The notes: generated from the sequence alone by a model not told the origin. DNA of 64,000 nucleotides from Blastomussa wellsi (GCA_947652115.1 OX393573.1:13580491-13644490); one strand, 5' to 3'; positions 11,100 through 48,828 are shown, numbered from the stretch's first letter. A program made the numbers and translations.

Positions 11100-11372
11100 A
11101 ATGATTATAGTTGTCATGCACTTAGCTACACCAAGCTAATTCTCAGACATGCCACTCAAACTGAGGGAAACAAATATTTCAAATGAACATAACAAGCTTA
11201 AAAATCCCAACTGGCGGGAGGCGGACCAGTTGGCTATATACAAGCATGACCGAGGAGTTAGGGTCCACCAAGAAACAACTCCAGCTAAGTGGTCAGAGCG
11301 GGACTTGAACCCGTGACCTCCGGATTTCAAGTCCGGCGCCGCCCTAACCACTCGGCCACGCTGCCCCCCTAT
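11100..11372 (-). mobile_element. tRNA(Ser)-like SINE
   Basis: The minus-strand head starts GGGCAGCGTGGCCGAGTGGTTAG (A box TGGCCGAGTGG). It has an anticodon-like CUUGAAA loop (UGA) in a CCGGA/UCCGG stem and a perfect B box GGGTTCAAGTCCC. There is no long variable arm and no matched acceptor stem, so this is not a working tRNA-Ser. An unrelated body of about 170 bases follows, as in a SINE. Confidence 0.7.
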
Positions 11373-11489
11373 AGCCTGGCCTAAATTTGAGACCGATCAC
11401 TTCGCGGGCTGTTTGATAAAACTAGCTGGAATATCAAATTGGGTGGTAAATTCTCCGATTTATTGTGATCCGTGCCAGCTTTGGGACCC

Positions 11490-11580
11490 ATGGCGGATCC
11501 GGAACCGCCGGGGGATTTGGACCCCCAGCGGATTTGGATCCCCTGCCTGAATCTAGATCCCCCTGGCGGATTTAGAACAA
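11490..11580. repeat. Degenerate GGATTTGGATCCCC repeat
   Basis: Three to four imperfect copies of a GCGGATTTGGACCCCC-like motif in about 90 bases. Confidence 0.5.
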
Positions 11581-11599
11581 TTCGCTAGTACAAGGAAGG

Positions 11600-12730
11600 C
11601 AATGTAAGTTATAAGACTGACAATCTTGTCTACCGGAGAGAGATTTGAATTCTCTGCCCAGGATCTCGAGACAATGTCGGAAACATCTGCCCACGAGGGA
11701 GCTGGGTGGAGAGGGATCACTATTTTAATACTGCTTTCGCATTAATCCTTTACTATTGTTTATTTGTTTGTCATCGGAAGACTCTCTTTAATCTTTTTCA
11801 TTTTTTTTTTTCAGTCAGAACAAGTACCAGCAAATGACGTAATCCCGACTTCGAGACGGGACTGAGCCCACGGTGTTCGTGTTGCTAAGCAACATGTCCT
11901 TCGCGCCATTACTTTCGGTGTATGCGCGAGCTCTCGCGCTAGTCTTGGTTGGAAAGTTTCCACGCGTGCGTGCGGTTGCGTAAAATAGTGGTTCGTTGCC
12001 ATGACGACCACTCGGTACCCGTCGCCGATGCAGGCAAAAATTTCCTTACAAGTGATACTCGACAAAACTTGTGTCGATGCTGCAGTTAATCCGAAACACA
12101 CCGATTTGTCCGAAGATTTCAGGCTTTAAAAGTCTCGTCACCGATCATCCGAGGATGGATCGAAGGCGTCTCAACAGCGAAGCTCGCCGACGTTTCAACA
12201 GACCACAGTTTGACCATATGATTAGACCATAGTTAGCAGAGGAGACTGGTTATGAACAGACCAAAGGGACGGTTGTGGGCGACTAATAACAAGGCTTTGT
12301 ACCGTACCTCTTCGTGCGAAAGTTTCATACCTAAATTACTAGGAATTCGAAATACCAAAATGAAATTTTCTAGCGATCTTTATTAGACGTTTTAGTCTTT
12401 TACACGGTGTACATTAAAAACATTTTTGCTATATGTTTACATTTCTGCGCGCCCTCTATCCTTAAGACTTTACCCAAACCAGATCCGAAACAGAAACGGG
12501 CATCGAAAATGGACGTCGATCGACAGGAGACATGGGAACAGCCATGATGAAGTTACGGCCACTTAGCTCCACAAAAGTGAAAGCATTCTCACTGTATAAA
12601 ACATTTTAATACGGGCGTTTGTGTTTAAAGGGCTCTTGAACACAAGGGCTTTCATGACCAGAAACGTATTCGCGTCAGTAAACAAATGGCACAACATTCC
12701 TTCACTTCAAAAACAATTTGTTCGTTTGAC
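11600..12730. other. Intergenic stretch, nothing recognised
   Basis: Short open frames only, none with family features or splice context. Confidence 0.35.
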
Positions 12731-12732
12731 TC

Positions 12733-12966
12733 ATTCTCGTTCCCAGAGCCGCTTGTCCCTCTTAGCCGGCTGGGCCTGTGCACGAGGAACAAGTGGCTCT
12801 GGGGACACATGGTTTGATTCGCTAGTATCTAACAATGGTAGTCCAATCAAATCAGTCCTTTTAAACTCTGTTGAAAGATAGTTCAGTGAGATTTACCCAA
12901 TCGAATCACGTGTCCCAAGAGCCACTTGTCCGCGTCAACAATTTCAGCGGCTCCGGGGACGAGTGT
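12733..12966. mobile_element. Palindromic repeat with CTCGTTCCCAGAGCCGCT-type ends
   Basis: The left end (CTCGTTCCCAGAGCCGCTTG) is complemented by CAGCGGCTCCGGGGACGAG on the right. Inner CCACTTGT/ACAAGTGG boxes repeat the same pattern. MITE-like. Confidence 0.55.
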
Positions 12967-13305
12967 GTTTGACTGCGATATCCAAAATCAAGTGTCATGA
13001 AACTTGCAGGTGCGCTTAATATAAGCAAACATATTTGGGAATTATAGCAAGTTGTTTGAGTTCAAAAATCCCACAAAGTTCTAAGCATTTAGAATGGATT
13101 CTACACTGAATGTGTTTCCACGTGTTTCTAAATTGGTAATAGTCGAGAAACCATGTGTAAATCCGGTGATTGTGTTCACGCATTGCGAAAAGCGCGCGAG
13201 ATCTCGTAATAAAAACACTTCAAACATGTAACAAGCTTCCATTCTTCTTGTCACCTTCCTTCGAATTCTACTGTCCACTTTTCTTGCGTTTTTGATGAAC
13301 TACAA

Positions 13306-13311
13306 TTTATT
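13306..13311 (-). terminator. Probable RFC1 poly(A) signal
   Basis: AATAAA on the minus strand about 70 bases after the RFC1 stop codon. Confidence 0.45.
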
Positions 13312-13378
13312 TTGTTCTACACTGTATCGTGCTTCAATGCTTTTACTTCATAATTCTTGTTTAATATACGCGCAGATT

Positions 13379-38792
<25,414 letters not shown>

Positions 38793-38824
38793 TTCAATTC
38801 CTTTTCCTGCATCAGTTTCGCCGA

Positions 38825-38833
38825 TTTCGCGCC
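38825..38833. promoter_or_regulatory. E2F-like site in the RFC1 promoter/5' UTR
   Basis: TTTCGCGCC, a close match to the E2F consensus TTTSSCGC, about 35 bases upstream of the proposed RFC1 start. E2F control is established for many replication genes in animals. Its use here is inferred. Confidence 0.5.
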
Positions 38834-39009
38834 ATATTTGAAACGCTCGTAAATGCAGCCAGCGGAAACTCCACCTTATGTTAGTGAGCGTTAAGTGTCT
38901 CTTGTCAATCTCGAGCTCCTAGTCCGCCAGCTCCTCGGTCAGCGGTAGGTCGCTGGAAATCATCCCCGGAGACACAGCGACAAAATATGCACCGCGCACG
39001 CGCAGACGT

Positions 39010-39460
39010 CACGGTTTCTCGAGGTTTTCTTGAGGTGGTCATCCTCATAATAAGGTCATGATACATCGATAGCATAAATTAGCTTTGTCCAAACTTGCGA
39101 ACTTACGAGCTTACAGCAAAAATTGGAAGCAAAACATGTATATTTATAAATCAGGGTTCCCTTTAGAATTGTCAAAATGTTCACATTAACATTCTCTCGT
39201 TTTTTTTTTCTTTTTCCGCAGTGTCTCCCCGGAAACCTTAGAATTACGTTAGTTTAGTTTTATTTTGCTTTGTAAAGAACGATATAGAACGTCAGTTCCT
39301 CGTGGTGAGGGGATATATATATATATAAATTCCTTACTTCCGTCGTGAAGATTTTATTTCGGCATAAACTGAAGCATGTGCAATGAAATTAAATTCGGAA
39401 GACCAGAATATCTGACCTAATAATGATCTCATCAATTTCAATTTCCCAAAGCTCGTCCAA
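39010..39460. other. Intergenic region upstream of RFC1
   Basis: No gene seen. A (TA)n tract lies near 39315. The RFC1 promoter should be between about 38,830 and 39,050. Confidence 0.4.
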
Positions 39461-40500
39461 GAGACAGGGGTTGTTTACCATTTACTCTTAATATCCGGAG
39501 ATTTCGGATGGAATGTAAGTGGAAAGATTAATTTTGTCTCCCGAACGGAAATTTTCTCCTCGAATGGAAAATCTGCGCTTCATTTGCCATTTGCCACAAG
39601 TTTCAGGCCCTACACCAATATGTCAAACTCGTTTAAAGTGTCTATACGGCCAAAAAGCGATTGTTTTGGATTTGGTATCTCAAGAATGCGTAGAAAACTA
39701 TTCTGAATTTTTTTTTCGATTCCGTCACTTTTCATCCCAAAATCAAGCTTTAAATTTCCCACTTTGGCCACGCCCAATGAAGTTGACCACGTGATCGAAG
39801 ATTTGCGCTGAATGACGTCACTTCAGGCAATTCCTTTCTTCGAGTCAGCAGAATTTGAACACCTCACAACAACACAGCTATCAGACATTATTCGGATGAA
39901 ATCACTTTCAATCAATTATATTTCTGAATTAACAGTGAAATACAGTGCGACCTCCATTAAGCGGCCACCTATTAGGCGGCCACTTTTCAAAGTCCCGAGG
40001 GCGGCCGCTTAATAGAGGCTAGTCTGTAAACTGACAGGAAGATTTGACGCTTCCTGACTTGACGTCACGGCCCGTTCTAGAACCAGGACTCCATTTAGTA
40101 GCAACTCCCGGTCATCTTCATTGGGCGTGGCCGACGCGGGAACTTTAAAGCTCTATTTTGTGGCAAAAAAGTTGCGGAGTCCAAAAAATAAAATCCAAAA
40201 TTATTTGTCCAATTTATGTTTTACCTCTATTAAGCGGTCAACCTTTATTAAGCGGCCACTTTTCAAAGTCCCGAGGGTGGCCGCTTAATAGAGGTCGCAC
40301 TGTATAAAGATACCAAAAGCATAAAAATCCTGTAGGCCATATAGACAATTTAAGGCTCTCTCGGTAACCTGAGTCTTTTACGACGAATGGTACACGCGAA
40401 TCCCAAACGGAAATTTCCATTGGGGATTTTTGCCTTCCATTTGCACAAACCGTCGACCAACCGGTTTCCCCATGAAAATGGTAAACAACCAGACCTCTTG
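39461..40500. mobile_element. Non-autonomous element with GGTTGTTTACCATTT ends
   Basis: CAAGAGACAGGGGTTGTTTACC at the left corresponds to the complement of GGTAAACAACCAGACCTCTTG at the right. A second element (39941-40304) is nested inside. Confidence 0.6.
39941..40304. mobile_element. Pogo/Tigger-like MITE
   Basis: TACAGTGCGACCTC at the left and GAGGTCGCACTGTA at the right are exact complements flanked by the TA duplication expected for Tc1/mariner/pogo elements. ATTAAGCGGCCAC/GTGGCCGCTTAAT words recur four times inside. Confidence 0.85.
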
Positions 40501-40581
40501 CATAAATGGCGCCTAAATTTAAATGACAATATTTTGTACATCCTTAGACTCTTACTTACCGGACGCATTGGCTAACTACGT

Positions 40582-40670
40582 CGGTAGTGTAGCAGCTCAC
40601 GTAAGCTTGTAATTCTACTCGTAGCAATTGCTATTGTTATAGGGGCTCGGGGCATTGTTCCTGGTTTTCA
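40582..40670 (+). repeat. Dispersed repeat, copy 1 of 2
   Basis: GGTAGTGTAGCAGCTC through AGGGGCTCGGGGCATTGTT recurs at 48829-48920 in the same orientation with about 80 % identity by eye. Confidence 0.7.
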
Positions 40671-40679
40671 CACAGGGTA

Positions 40680-41297
40680 TCGAGCCATTCATGTGGCAAA
40701 ATGCTATGACATAAGCTGGTGTCTACGTTTTCTTTTCTCTTTGGGTGTTTCGGAATTGAACATGCACAATTAATACAAATGACCTCTTTTGCCTGGCTTC
40801 ATAGCCACTTCACTCTACCAAGATGCTATAAAGTTAAGGAAAAAGGGCTAATGCTGATAACGGCTATCAGTGACGAAAGAAAGGTTTTGTGAATGATTTG
40901 TCATTTTGCGGTTGTCGAAAGCAAACTCTAACGGGTATCAGTTGCTTGTTATTTCTCACGCCGCCGCCGAAATGTTTCTATTAAAAGCGACGTCAGAGGC
41001 GACATGATACATCAAGTTCACGGGCGGAGCCAATAATTTATTTATGGGGGAAGGGAGGTCTCTAAACTTGGCTCAGCAGGTGATCCTGTCGATACGTCTC
41101 ATGCGAGAATTTCAGCTTCAAACAAGAAGTAAAAAAATCGGTTTGGGAAGAGGGGTCCGGACTCCCCGACCTCCTCGATGTTCTTATAAGATATATACAA
41201 AAAAATTAGCTATATATAAAAAAAATATACAAATAATCGCAAAACTTCAGTTACTTCTCGTATCCAAGTCAGATGTTAGATGTTGGTCAAGATAATT
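40680..41297. other. Intergenic flank of the satellite
   Basis: No gene. A ~38-base patch at 41215-41252 matches L1-Tx1 LINE coding sequence at 45424-45462 in inverted orientation. Confidence 0.5.
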
Positions 41298-42955
41298 ATA
41301 ATACCCAAATAATGGAAAAGGTAACCATGGTTATAATATCCAAATTTTCGCAAAAGATAACGATGGTTATAATACCCAAATTATCGGCGAGATAACCATG
41401 GTTATAATACCGAAATTATGACCAAAATAACCATGGTTATTATAGCCAAATTATTGCCAAGATAACCATCATGGTTATAATACCCAAATTATGGCCAAGA
41501 TAACCATGGTTATTATAGCCAAATTATTGCCAAGATAACCATCATGGTTATAATACCCAAATTATGGCCAAAATAACCATGGCTATATCGCCCAAATTAT
41601 GGCCAAGATACCATGGTTATAATACCCAAATTATGGCCAAAATAACGGTGGCTTTAATACCGAAATTATTGCAAAGATAACCATGGTTATTATACCCAAG
41701 TTATGGCCAAGATAACCATGGTTATTATACCCAAATTATGGCCAAGATAACCATGGTTATAATACCCAAATTATGGCCAAGATAACCATGGTTATTATAC
41801 CCAAATTATGGCCAAGATAACCATGGTTATTATACCCAAATTATGGCCAAGATAACCATGGTTATAATACCCAAATTATGGCGAAGATAACCATGGTTAT
41901 TATACCCAAGTTATGGCCAAGATAACCATGGTTATTATACCCAAATTATGGCCAAGATAACCATGGTTATAATACCTAAATTATGGCCAAGATAACCATG
42001 GTTATTATACCCAAGTTATGGCCAAGATAACCATGGTTATTATACCCACATTATGGCCAAACTAACCATGGTTATTATACCCAAGTTATGGCCAAGATAA
42101 CCATGGTTATAATACCCAAATTATGGCCAAAATAACCATGGCTATATTGCCCAAATTATGGCCAAGATACCATGGTTATACTACCCAAATTATGGCCAAA
42201 ATAACGGTGGCTTTAATACCGAAATTATTGCAAAGATAACCATGGTTATTATACCCAAGTTATGGCCAAGATAACCATGGTTATTATACCCAAATTATGG
42301 CCAAGATAACCATGGTTATAATACCCAAATTATGGCCAAGATAACCATGGTTATTATACCCAAATTATGGCCAAGATAACCATGGTTATTATACCCAAAT
42401 TATGGCCAAGATAACCATGGTTATAATACCCAAATTATGGCGAAGATAACCATGGTTATTATACCCAAGTTATGGCCAAGATAACCATGGTTATTATACC
42501 CAAATTATGGCCAAGATAACCATGGTTATAATACCCAAATTATGGCCAAGATAACCATGGTTATTATACCCAAGTTATGGCCAAGATAACCATGGTTATT
42601 ATACCCACATTATGGCCAAACTAACCATGGTTATTATACCCAAGTTATGGCCAAGATAACCATGGTTATAATACCCAAATTATGGCCAAAATAACCATGG
42701 CTATATTGCCCAAATTATGGCCAAGATACCATGGTTATACTACCCAAATTATTTAAAAGATAACCATGGTTATAAAACCCAAATTATGGCCAAAATAACG
42801 GTGGCTATAATACCGAAATTATGGCAAAGATAACCATGGTTATTATATCCAAATTATGGCCAAGAAAACCATGGTCATAATACCCAAATTATGGCCAGGA
42901 AAACCATGGTTATAATACCCAACTAGCAACCGAAATAACCATGGTTATAGTAGAC
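41298..42955. repeat. 35-bp satellite array with 559-bp higher-order period
   Basis: About 47 head-to-tail copies of a 35-base unit (ATAACCATGGTTATTATACC then CAAATTATGGCCAAG). Each contains the perfect 14-base dyad ATAACCATGGTTAT. The variant GGCTATATYGCCC starts at 41581, 42140 and 42699, exactly 559 bases apart, and the same order of variants follows each time. The array therefore grew by copying blocks of 16 units (15 of 35 and one of 34). The outer units on both sides are more diverged, as expected from unequal exchange. Confidence 0.97.
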
Positions 42956-43369
42956 TGCTCAGAGCCGCTCTACTTTTTCAACGCGCGCGAGCAAAAAAAA
43001 CCGCAAGCGAAGAGCTAGGGGGTGGGGGCGGGAGCGAGCGAAAGAAGTGAAAACCCACAGAACGATAACTCGCAGAAATCGCGTTAGGTCGGCCTGAGGA
43101 GCTGACAAACAACAAAGAATACAACACGGCAACAGGGTAAGTAGACTTTATTAACAAAACATAAGAATAATTTATTTTTTCTAGCAAAGCCGTTGTGTTC
43201 TAATTCAAACTGTTGTAACAAAACACCTCCATATGCTGCAAGGCGGGACTCACGTTTCGCGTAGTCAAATTCGTCGTTATGTAATATAGTATATGCCATA
43301 TTTCACGTTAGACTGAACTTTCGCATAAAAGTGAAAAAAAAAAGTTAACTCCTAACATTTTGAGCTTGG

Positions 43370-43530
43370 GCCGCCTGTGGCCTAATCCTGAATTTGACGA
43401 TTTGGAAGTTCACGATTTGGCAGGCCAAATATTGAGTTTCACGATTTTACTGGCCAAATCTTGAATTTCACGATTTGGCATGCCAAATCCTGAATTGCCA
43501 AATCTTGAATTGCCAAATGTTGAAGTTTTT
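43370..43530. repeat. Short degenerate CACGATTTGGCATGCCAAAT repeat
   Basis: Four to five imperfect copies of TTTGGCA.GCCAAAT with TTGAATT spacers in about 140 bases. Confidence 0.6.
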
Positions 43531-43559
43531 TTTAGCCGAGATTTTTTTATTTTATTTTA

Positions 43560-46300
43560 AACTTGAAGCATGACAATTATTACAGTACTTGAATAGACAG
43601 ACAAGAATAAAGCAAACACCAGTAAAAAAACCTGATAATTATTTTTGCCACTGAAACTAATCATATTATAACTTCAATTAGGTTAATTTAACCTTAACCT
43701 AGGTGTTTTTTCCAACATTGTGCAACAAAAATAATATTTTTGAGTTTGCGCAACTAAGATCCCAAACTTTCGGATTAAGTTTGAGGTTGTATTAGGGGGA
43801 GATTGTAATCCTTGAAAAGTAGCTATATTTTAGATGGCGTAACTGAACTTTATGCTCATTATTGAACCAAGCAAGAGCTTCTTAAAACAAATTTAAGCCA
43901 GCAGGACTGCAGGACACTCCAGAAATGCATGCTCCAAGGAGTCAGGGGATTTACGGAAGAAGGAATCTTCGTTGTCAGATATTTTGAATCTCTTAAGCTC
44001 TATACGATGTAATAGTTTAAAAGAGAATTGTCTCAATTTGTTATCAGAAGAGAGGTTGGGTATTTTTTTGAATAGTTTTTTTTCTATTTGTCCTCTATAT
44101 CCGAGTACTGTTTGGCCCAAGATTTGATGGCTGTCAGTATAACCTCTGATCTTTCTTGAAACAGAAGATAGTAATCTTTACATTTCATTTTAGAACGAAG
44201 AGCCGATTTTTCTGTGGAAAAATAAAACATTTTCAGAATTATCGAGAACTGCATTCGTAGGTCTTGGCATGGAAGCCGCCTTGGATTTGAGGTTTACTGG
44301 AATCGATGCAAGGATCTGAAAGTAGTTAAGATAATTAACTGTCGCATTGTACCTTCGTTTGAATTCTTGATAAGTGAGAAACTTTCCATTTTCATTTAAA
44401 ATATCTTGAATATAATAAATTCCATTTTCGGTCCACCTCTTCCAAAAAAGCGATTTGCCGTCAATGGTTATGTCTTGATTATTCCAAAGAATAAGGTCGC
44501 TTTTGTAACTACCTTGGTTGCTCGGGCGCAATTCCTTAAAGTAATCTAGCATTTCTAAGTAGAATGATGGTACACGTTTGTTCAAATTCTTTGTACTGTA
44601 ATTACACTTGAGTAAGAAATTGAGGCCTCCGTACTTTTAGAAAAAAGCATTTGGAATAACTTTCAAGTTATCATTAGTAGAATTGTTTTCTAACAGTCTG
44701 ACTAAGTCTGGCTAAGTCAGTCTGTTAAGGCAAAATTTGGGAAATTTAAACCACCTTTTCTTGTTTCTTGGAAAAGGACTTCCCTTTTAATTTTATCTTT
44801 TTCGTTTTCCAAAGAAAATTAAAAAGTTTTGTTTGAACTCTTTTAATAGCTTCGTGTGGAACAGTCAACGCTGAGGTCGCATACACCAATTTTGAGATTT
44901 TTTAAGATTTAGCGAGTAAGGTTCTTCCCATTAAAGTGAGATCTCGAGACAACCAAATGTTTAATTTGGTTTCCATCTCTTGAATTTTTGAATTTAGGTT
45001 ATTGTTTTTATCAGTATCGTGTGAAAAGTACGCTCCCAAAATTTAAATTGGATCCATAGAGACACTTATTCCAAGGGGTTTGGTTTTATTATTTTTCAGT
45101 GAGTCTATCGACATAGCCTTTGTCTTTTTGCTGCTGAGCTTTAGACCTGAGATATCACCAAACTTCCCCAATACAGAAACACTTCCATGTAAGGACGTGG
45201 TATCTGGTCGCGGTAGTGTCGTCAGCGTCAACTAAGTCTTAGTTTAGCTTCACAAGAATAAGGAAGTTTAATACCCGTAATTTTTGGATTTTGACGTATA
45301 TTTTGTACTAGAAGTTCTACGCATAATATGAATAGTAGGGGACTCATCCTTGCCTTACGCCCCTAGACACCCGAAAGTAACTAGTCATGTGTCCGCCGTT
45401 TACAGCCCCACTCTCGATATCATTATAACTGAAGTTTTGCGATTATTTGTATATTTTTTATATTTGGGCCAAAGTTGAAACATTTTAGAGTGCATTGGAT
45501 AAAGGGCCATTCCAGCGTATCAAAGGCTTTTTCGAAGTCTACAAACTGCAATATCCCAGGGAGTTTATTTAACTGAGTGAATTACATTAAGTCGTTCAGT
45601 AAGAGCCTCACGTTTTGGCTGATATATCGTCCTTTTACGAATCCCGTTTGATCTGAATGAATCAATTTGGGTAACTTCGGCTGTATTCTTTTTGCAATGG
45701 CTCTAGCTAGTGCTTTATAGTCAACATTAAGCAGTGTTATCGGCCGACAGTTACTTAAAACCATAAGATTATTTTCATCTTTTTGGTATAAGCGAGATAA
45801 TTCCTCGCCTCTGAGATATAGATAGCTTGCCTGTTTGAAAGGCTTTAAAGAGTCAAGGAGATTACTCCATAAAAGTTCGAAGAAGGTTTCATAAAATTCT
45901 TTCGTGAAACCATCGTCACCTGGAGTTTTGCCTGGTTGGAAGCCTTTCAAAGCATTTGACAATTCATCTTTTGTCAAATCATGTCCCAGTTCACTTACTT
46001 CGTCTAAGCAAAGTTTTGGATTTTCAGGTTCGAGGAGAATGAGGCAAAATGATTGTCATAGTCATTAATTTCTTCTTGTGAGATTCTGGAGGTCAGGTCA
46101 TCTTTGTAATAATTTTCTATGTCCTTATTTATTTTTGACATATCATATCAGAGATAATTTCACCATCTGTTGTCTTAAGCTGGGTAGAGATATTTCTTCG
46201 GTTTCTCGCCATTTTAATGGCCTTTCCAGTATAAGCTTATTTTTCAATAGCACATTTTTTTCATTGCATAGGTACTTTAAGGTAATGTGGAGAAAGATGA
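43560..46300 (-). mobile_element. Decayed L1-Tx1-type LINE, reverse transcriptase part
   Basis: The minus strand keeps recognisable reverse transcriptase blocks. FQPGKTPGDDGFTKEFY and NCRPITLLNVDYKALARA with QTGFVKGRYISQN lie in 45582-45977, FVDFEKAFDTLEW near 45540, an ADDTT catalytic box near 45217, and GLKLSSKKTKAM near 45130. C-terminal fragments lie at 43893-44585. Frames change and stops occur between blocks, so it is dead. The order and sequence style fit the Tx1/L1 group. The endonuclease domain was not found, so the copy is probably 5'-truncated. Confidence 0.8.
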
Positions 46301-46302
46301 GT

Positions 46303-46855
46303 ACCAGAAAGAGCAAATGATGGGACATAGAGGGACCCTCCCAGTCCATGCTTTGGGGCATGTCAATTCCATAGCAGCTATTTTTAGAATGGCTTTGGGG
46401 GGGGGGGGTTCTTTTCCCCAAGACGTCGGTATACGCGGACTACCATACTAAAACTGAATTTTGGTAGTTGATCTGTAATGTTTGTGATTTTACGGACTCG
46501 CGGACTGTAAGGCATTGCACAACACAGTGTTCCAGCTACTTGATCACGAAAACGCCAAAAACGAAATTGAATGGATTCAAAACATGCACGCGCGCAATCA
46601 AGAGATCAGTGGCCGTATCAAAGCATTTACCTCGGCTAAAAGAAATTCAAGATTGTGCCTGCCGAACTCGTAAAATTCAAGATTGTGCCTGCCAAATTGT
46701 GACATTCAAGATTCCAGCTAGCTTTGGAACAGAAGTCTGTTTCCAGTGACATTCTCAAAACACCATTTCCCGTCGAACTAAACAATTTGGTTTGTCATAG
46801 TATAAAGTGAATTGTGTTTTCCTTATAGCCATCGCACTGAAATTGGCCTTGAAAA
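46303..46855. other. Intergenic stretch with a short direct repeat
   Basis: AATTCAAGATTGTGCCTGCC occurs at 46644 and 46674 with a partial third copy at 46704. No gene. Confidence 0.6.
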
Positions 46856-47973
46856 TACAGTATGTTGCCCTATTTCCGGACACTTTTTGCATAAACCGTA
46901 ATATCTTACCTCAAAACAACGTAAACAAGCTGAAATTCAGCCACAAGTTAGCTTCCATTTCTGGTAAGTAGGTCGCAAAGTTTCATCGCCTGAATTTTGG
47001 AAAGAGTTCGTCGAGTTGGATGCCCTATTTCCGGACAGGTTGCCCTATTTCCGGACGATCGTATCGTTACAAGATAAATGCTGCGCTTTTCTTGGCAACA
47101 TTCTTCTCCTTCGTGGAAAAATACATATTATAAAAGTTAAATAAAGAAACATTCATCTAAAAGATTACTTTTTATCCGAAATTGAAAGCTTTTTCTTTCG
47201 ATTATTTATCGAAGAAGTCATCAATGTTTTGAAACCACTCAAGCCAACATATTTGATTTGTATCACGGCAAGACCTCTGGCCATCCCCAGCTTGTGAGCA
47301 TGCGCAGAGTACTCGTTCTGTAGTTTTCAGCCAATCAGAATTGTCAGATTCGACAACGAGTTCGTGATTCGCGGACTTCCGGTTTTGGAGACGGCCAGAG
47401 GTCGTGATTCTTGGTGCTGACCAAAAGGATCGCTGCCTCTGGGGACGAGAATGTATTTCAGGTGAGTTGAAATTTCGAAAGGGAGTGATAAAAACGCTTG
47501 TCTTTCAAGAACTCTTCGATAAGATTGCATTTAAAACAGAAACTAGTTTGCTATCATTAGGTGTCCGGAAATAGGAACACCTCACCAAAAATGCAAATAA
47601 ACTCTTTTGTGGTCAAGTTCAAAGATACGAAACTGAAAATTGTTATATGCTGACAAACCTAGTCCTTTAAGCTTTACCTATGTCCAAAAAAAGTTTAATC
47701 TGTATCGCATTTTGCGAGAACAGACCGCTTAACTGTAAACGGGTAATTCGACGCGCGCTTAAAATCGCATTTTAGAAAAACAAATTTTACCTACCTCGAC
47801 TGAAAACTTTAATGTTCGCGCCTAAACGGAGTGTGGCTTAGCCACGAAAGTATCAAACGAAAGCTGACGAGTCGATAAGTCTTTGGAACATATCGATCGG
47901 ATTTGTTTTATTGTTTCAACGAAACGAAGTGTCCGGAAATAGGGGTGTCCGAGAAATACGGCAACATACTGTA
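46856..47973. mobile_element. ~1.1 kb Tigger-like non-autonomous element
   Basis: TACAGTATGTTGCCCTATTTC at the left and the complement of GAAATACGGCAACATACTGTA at the right carry flanking TA. CCCTATTTCCGGACA words repeat near both ends. No transposase frame is left. A nested palindrome (AAGACCTCTGGCC ... GGCCAGAGGTC) occupies about 47270-47404. Confidence 0.8.
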
Positions 47974-48190
47974 TAAGGAAAAGTTAATAAGAAATCTAAA
48001 TTTCTCGCTAGTTCGCAAAACATTACACTGTAGTTCCAGAGGTTTCTTTTTTATACTTTCTTCGCTTTAGAACAAAGACGAAAACCTCTTAAGACTAGGG
48101 CAACATAACATAAGTAAAACACTTTACAGTACCAGAAAAGTTGAACCTTCGATCAACTCAGTTTTACATGTGATCCTGGATAAGTTAACG

Positions 48191-48521
48191 CAGGGACGGC
48201 GGAGCGTATTTGAAAGTGTAGGGGGGAGGGGGGGGGGGGCTTGAAAATGAGCGCCAGTGGTGCAACTTTCTAAGGGGGTCGGGGGGCATCCTCCCCCAGA
48301 AAATTTTGAAATCTAGAGGCTCGGAACTGGTATTTTCAACGTTCTCCATGATATATTTCTTAAAAAAGACAACCTGGATAAGTGTAAAATGACAGGTACT
48401 TTTTGTGCTACAGCAATATTTTGGAAGTTTTGTAAATACGAACCTTGTACTAAAACAAAAAAATTGTCATTGTCCTTGTCATTGTCATTACCCCCCAGCC
48501 CCCCCGGCTCCGCCGTCCCTG
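48191..48521. mobile_element. MITE with CAGGGACGGCGGAGC ends
   Basis: CAGGGACGGCGGAGC and GGCTCCGCCGTCCCTG are complementary ends. The interior has G and C runs. Confidence 0.8.
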
Positions 48522-48828
48522 TAACGCCAATGAACACTGTCCAATTGAGCTACTGTTAAAAATTAGATGTTCCAGTATCAGACCTCGGTGCACGCGCACT
48601 CGTTGCTTTTGCTAGGACCAGAATGTAAGCTCCCAATTATTAGCGGAGCTCCAGGGGCTAGGTCCGATTTTTTTCTTATGGCAGCATTTTTTAATTTTTT
48701 ATGGTCATTCTCAGCGGAAATTCTGCAATTGGAGTTGACGTTTTTGATTATCCTTATTTATTTTAGAGAAATTATTAAGAACCAGCAAAAATACGAAGCT
48801 CCGCTTTTAGGCTTAGCTGTTTAGAATC

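Noticed and set aside
11283..11372. tRNA-Ser(UGA) gene on the minus strand
   Set aside because: The anticodon arm and B box are good, but there is no long variable arm and the acceptor stem does not pair. The downstream body shows it is a SINE head.
11811..12101. 96-residue minus-strand frame
   Set aside because: No domain features, no splice context, composition like the surrounding non-coding DNA.
41298..42955. CRISPR array
   Set aside because: The repeats are directly adjacent 35-mers without unique spacers, in an animal genome.
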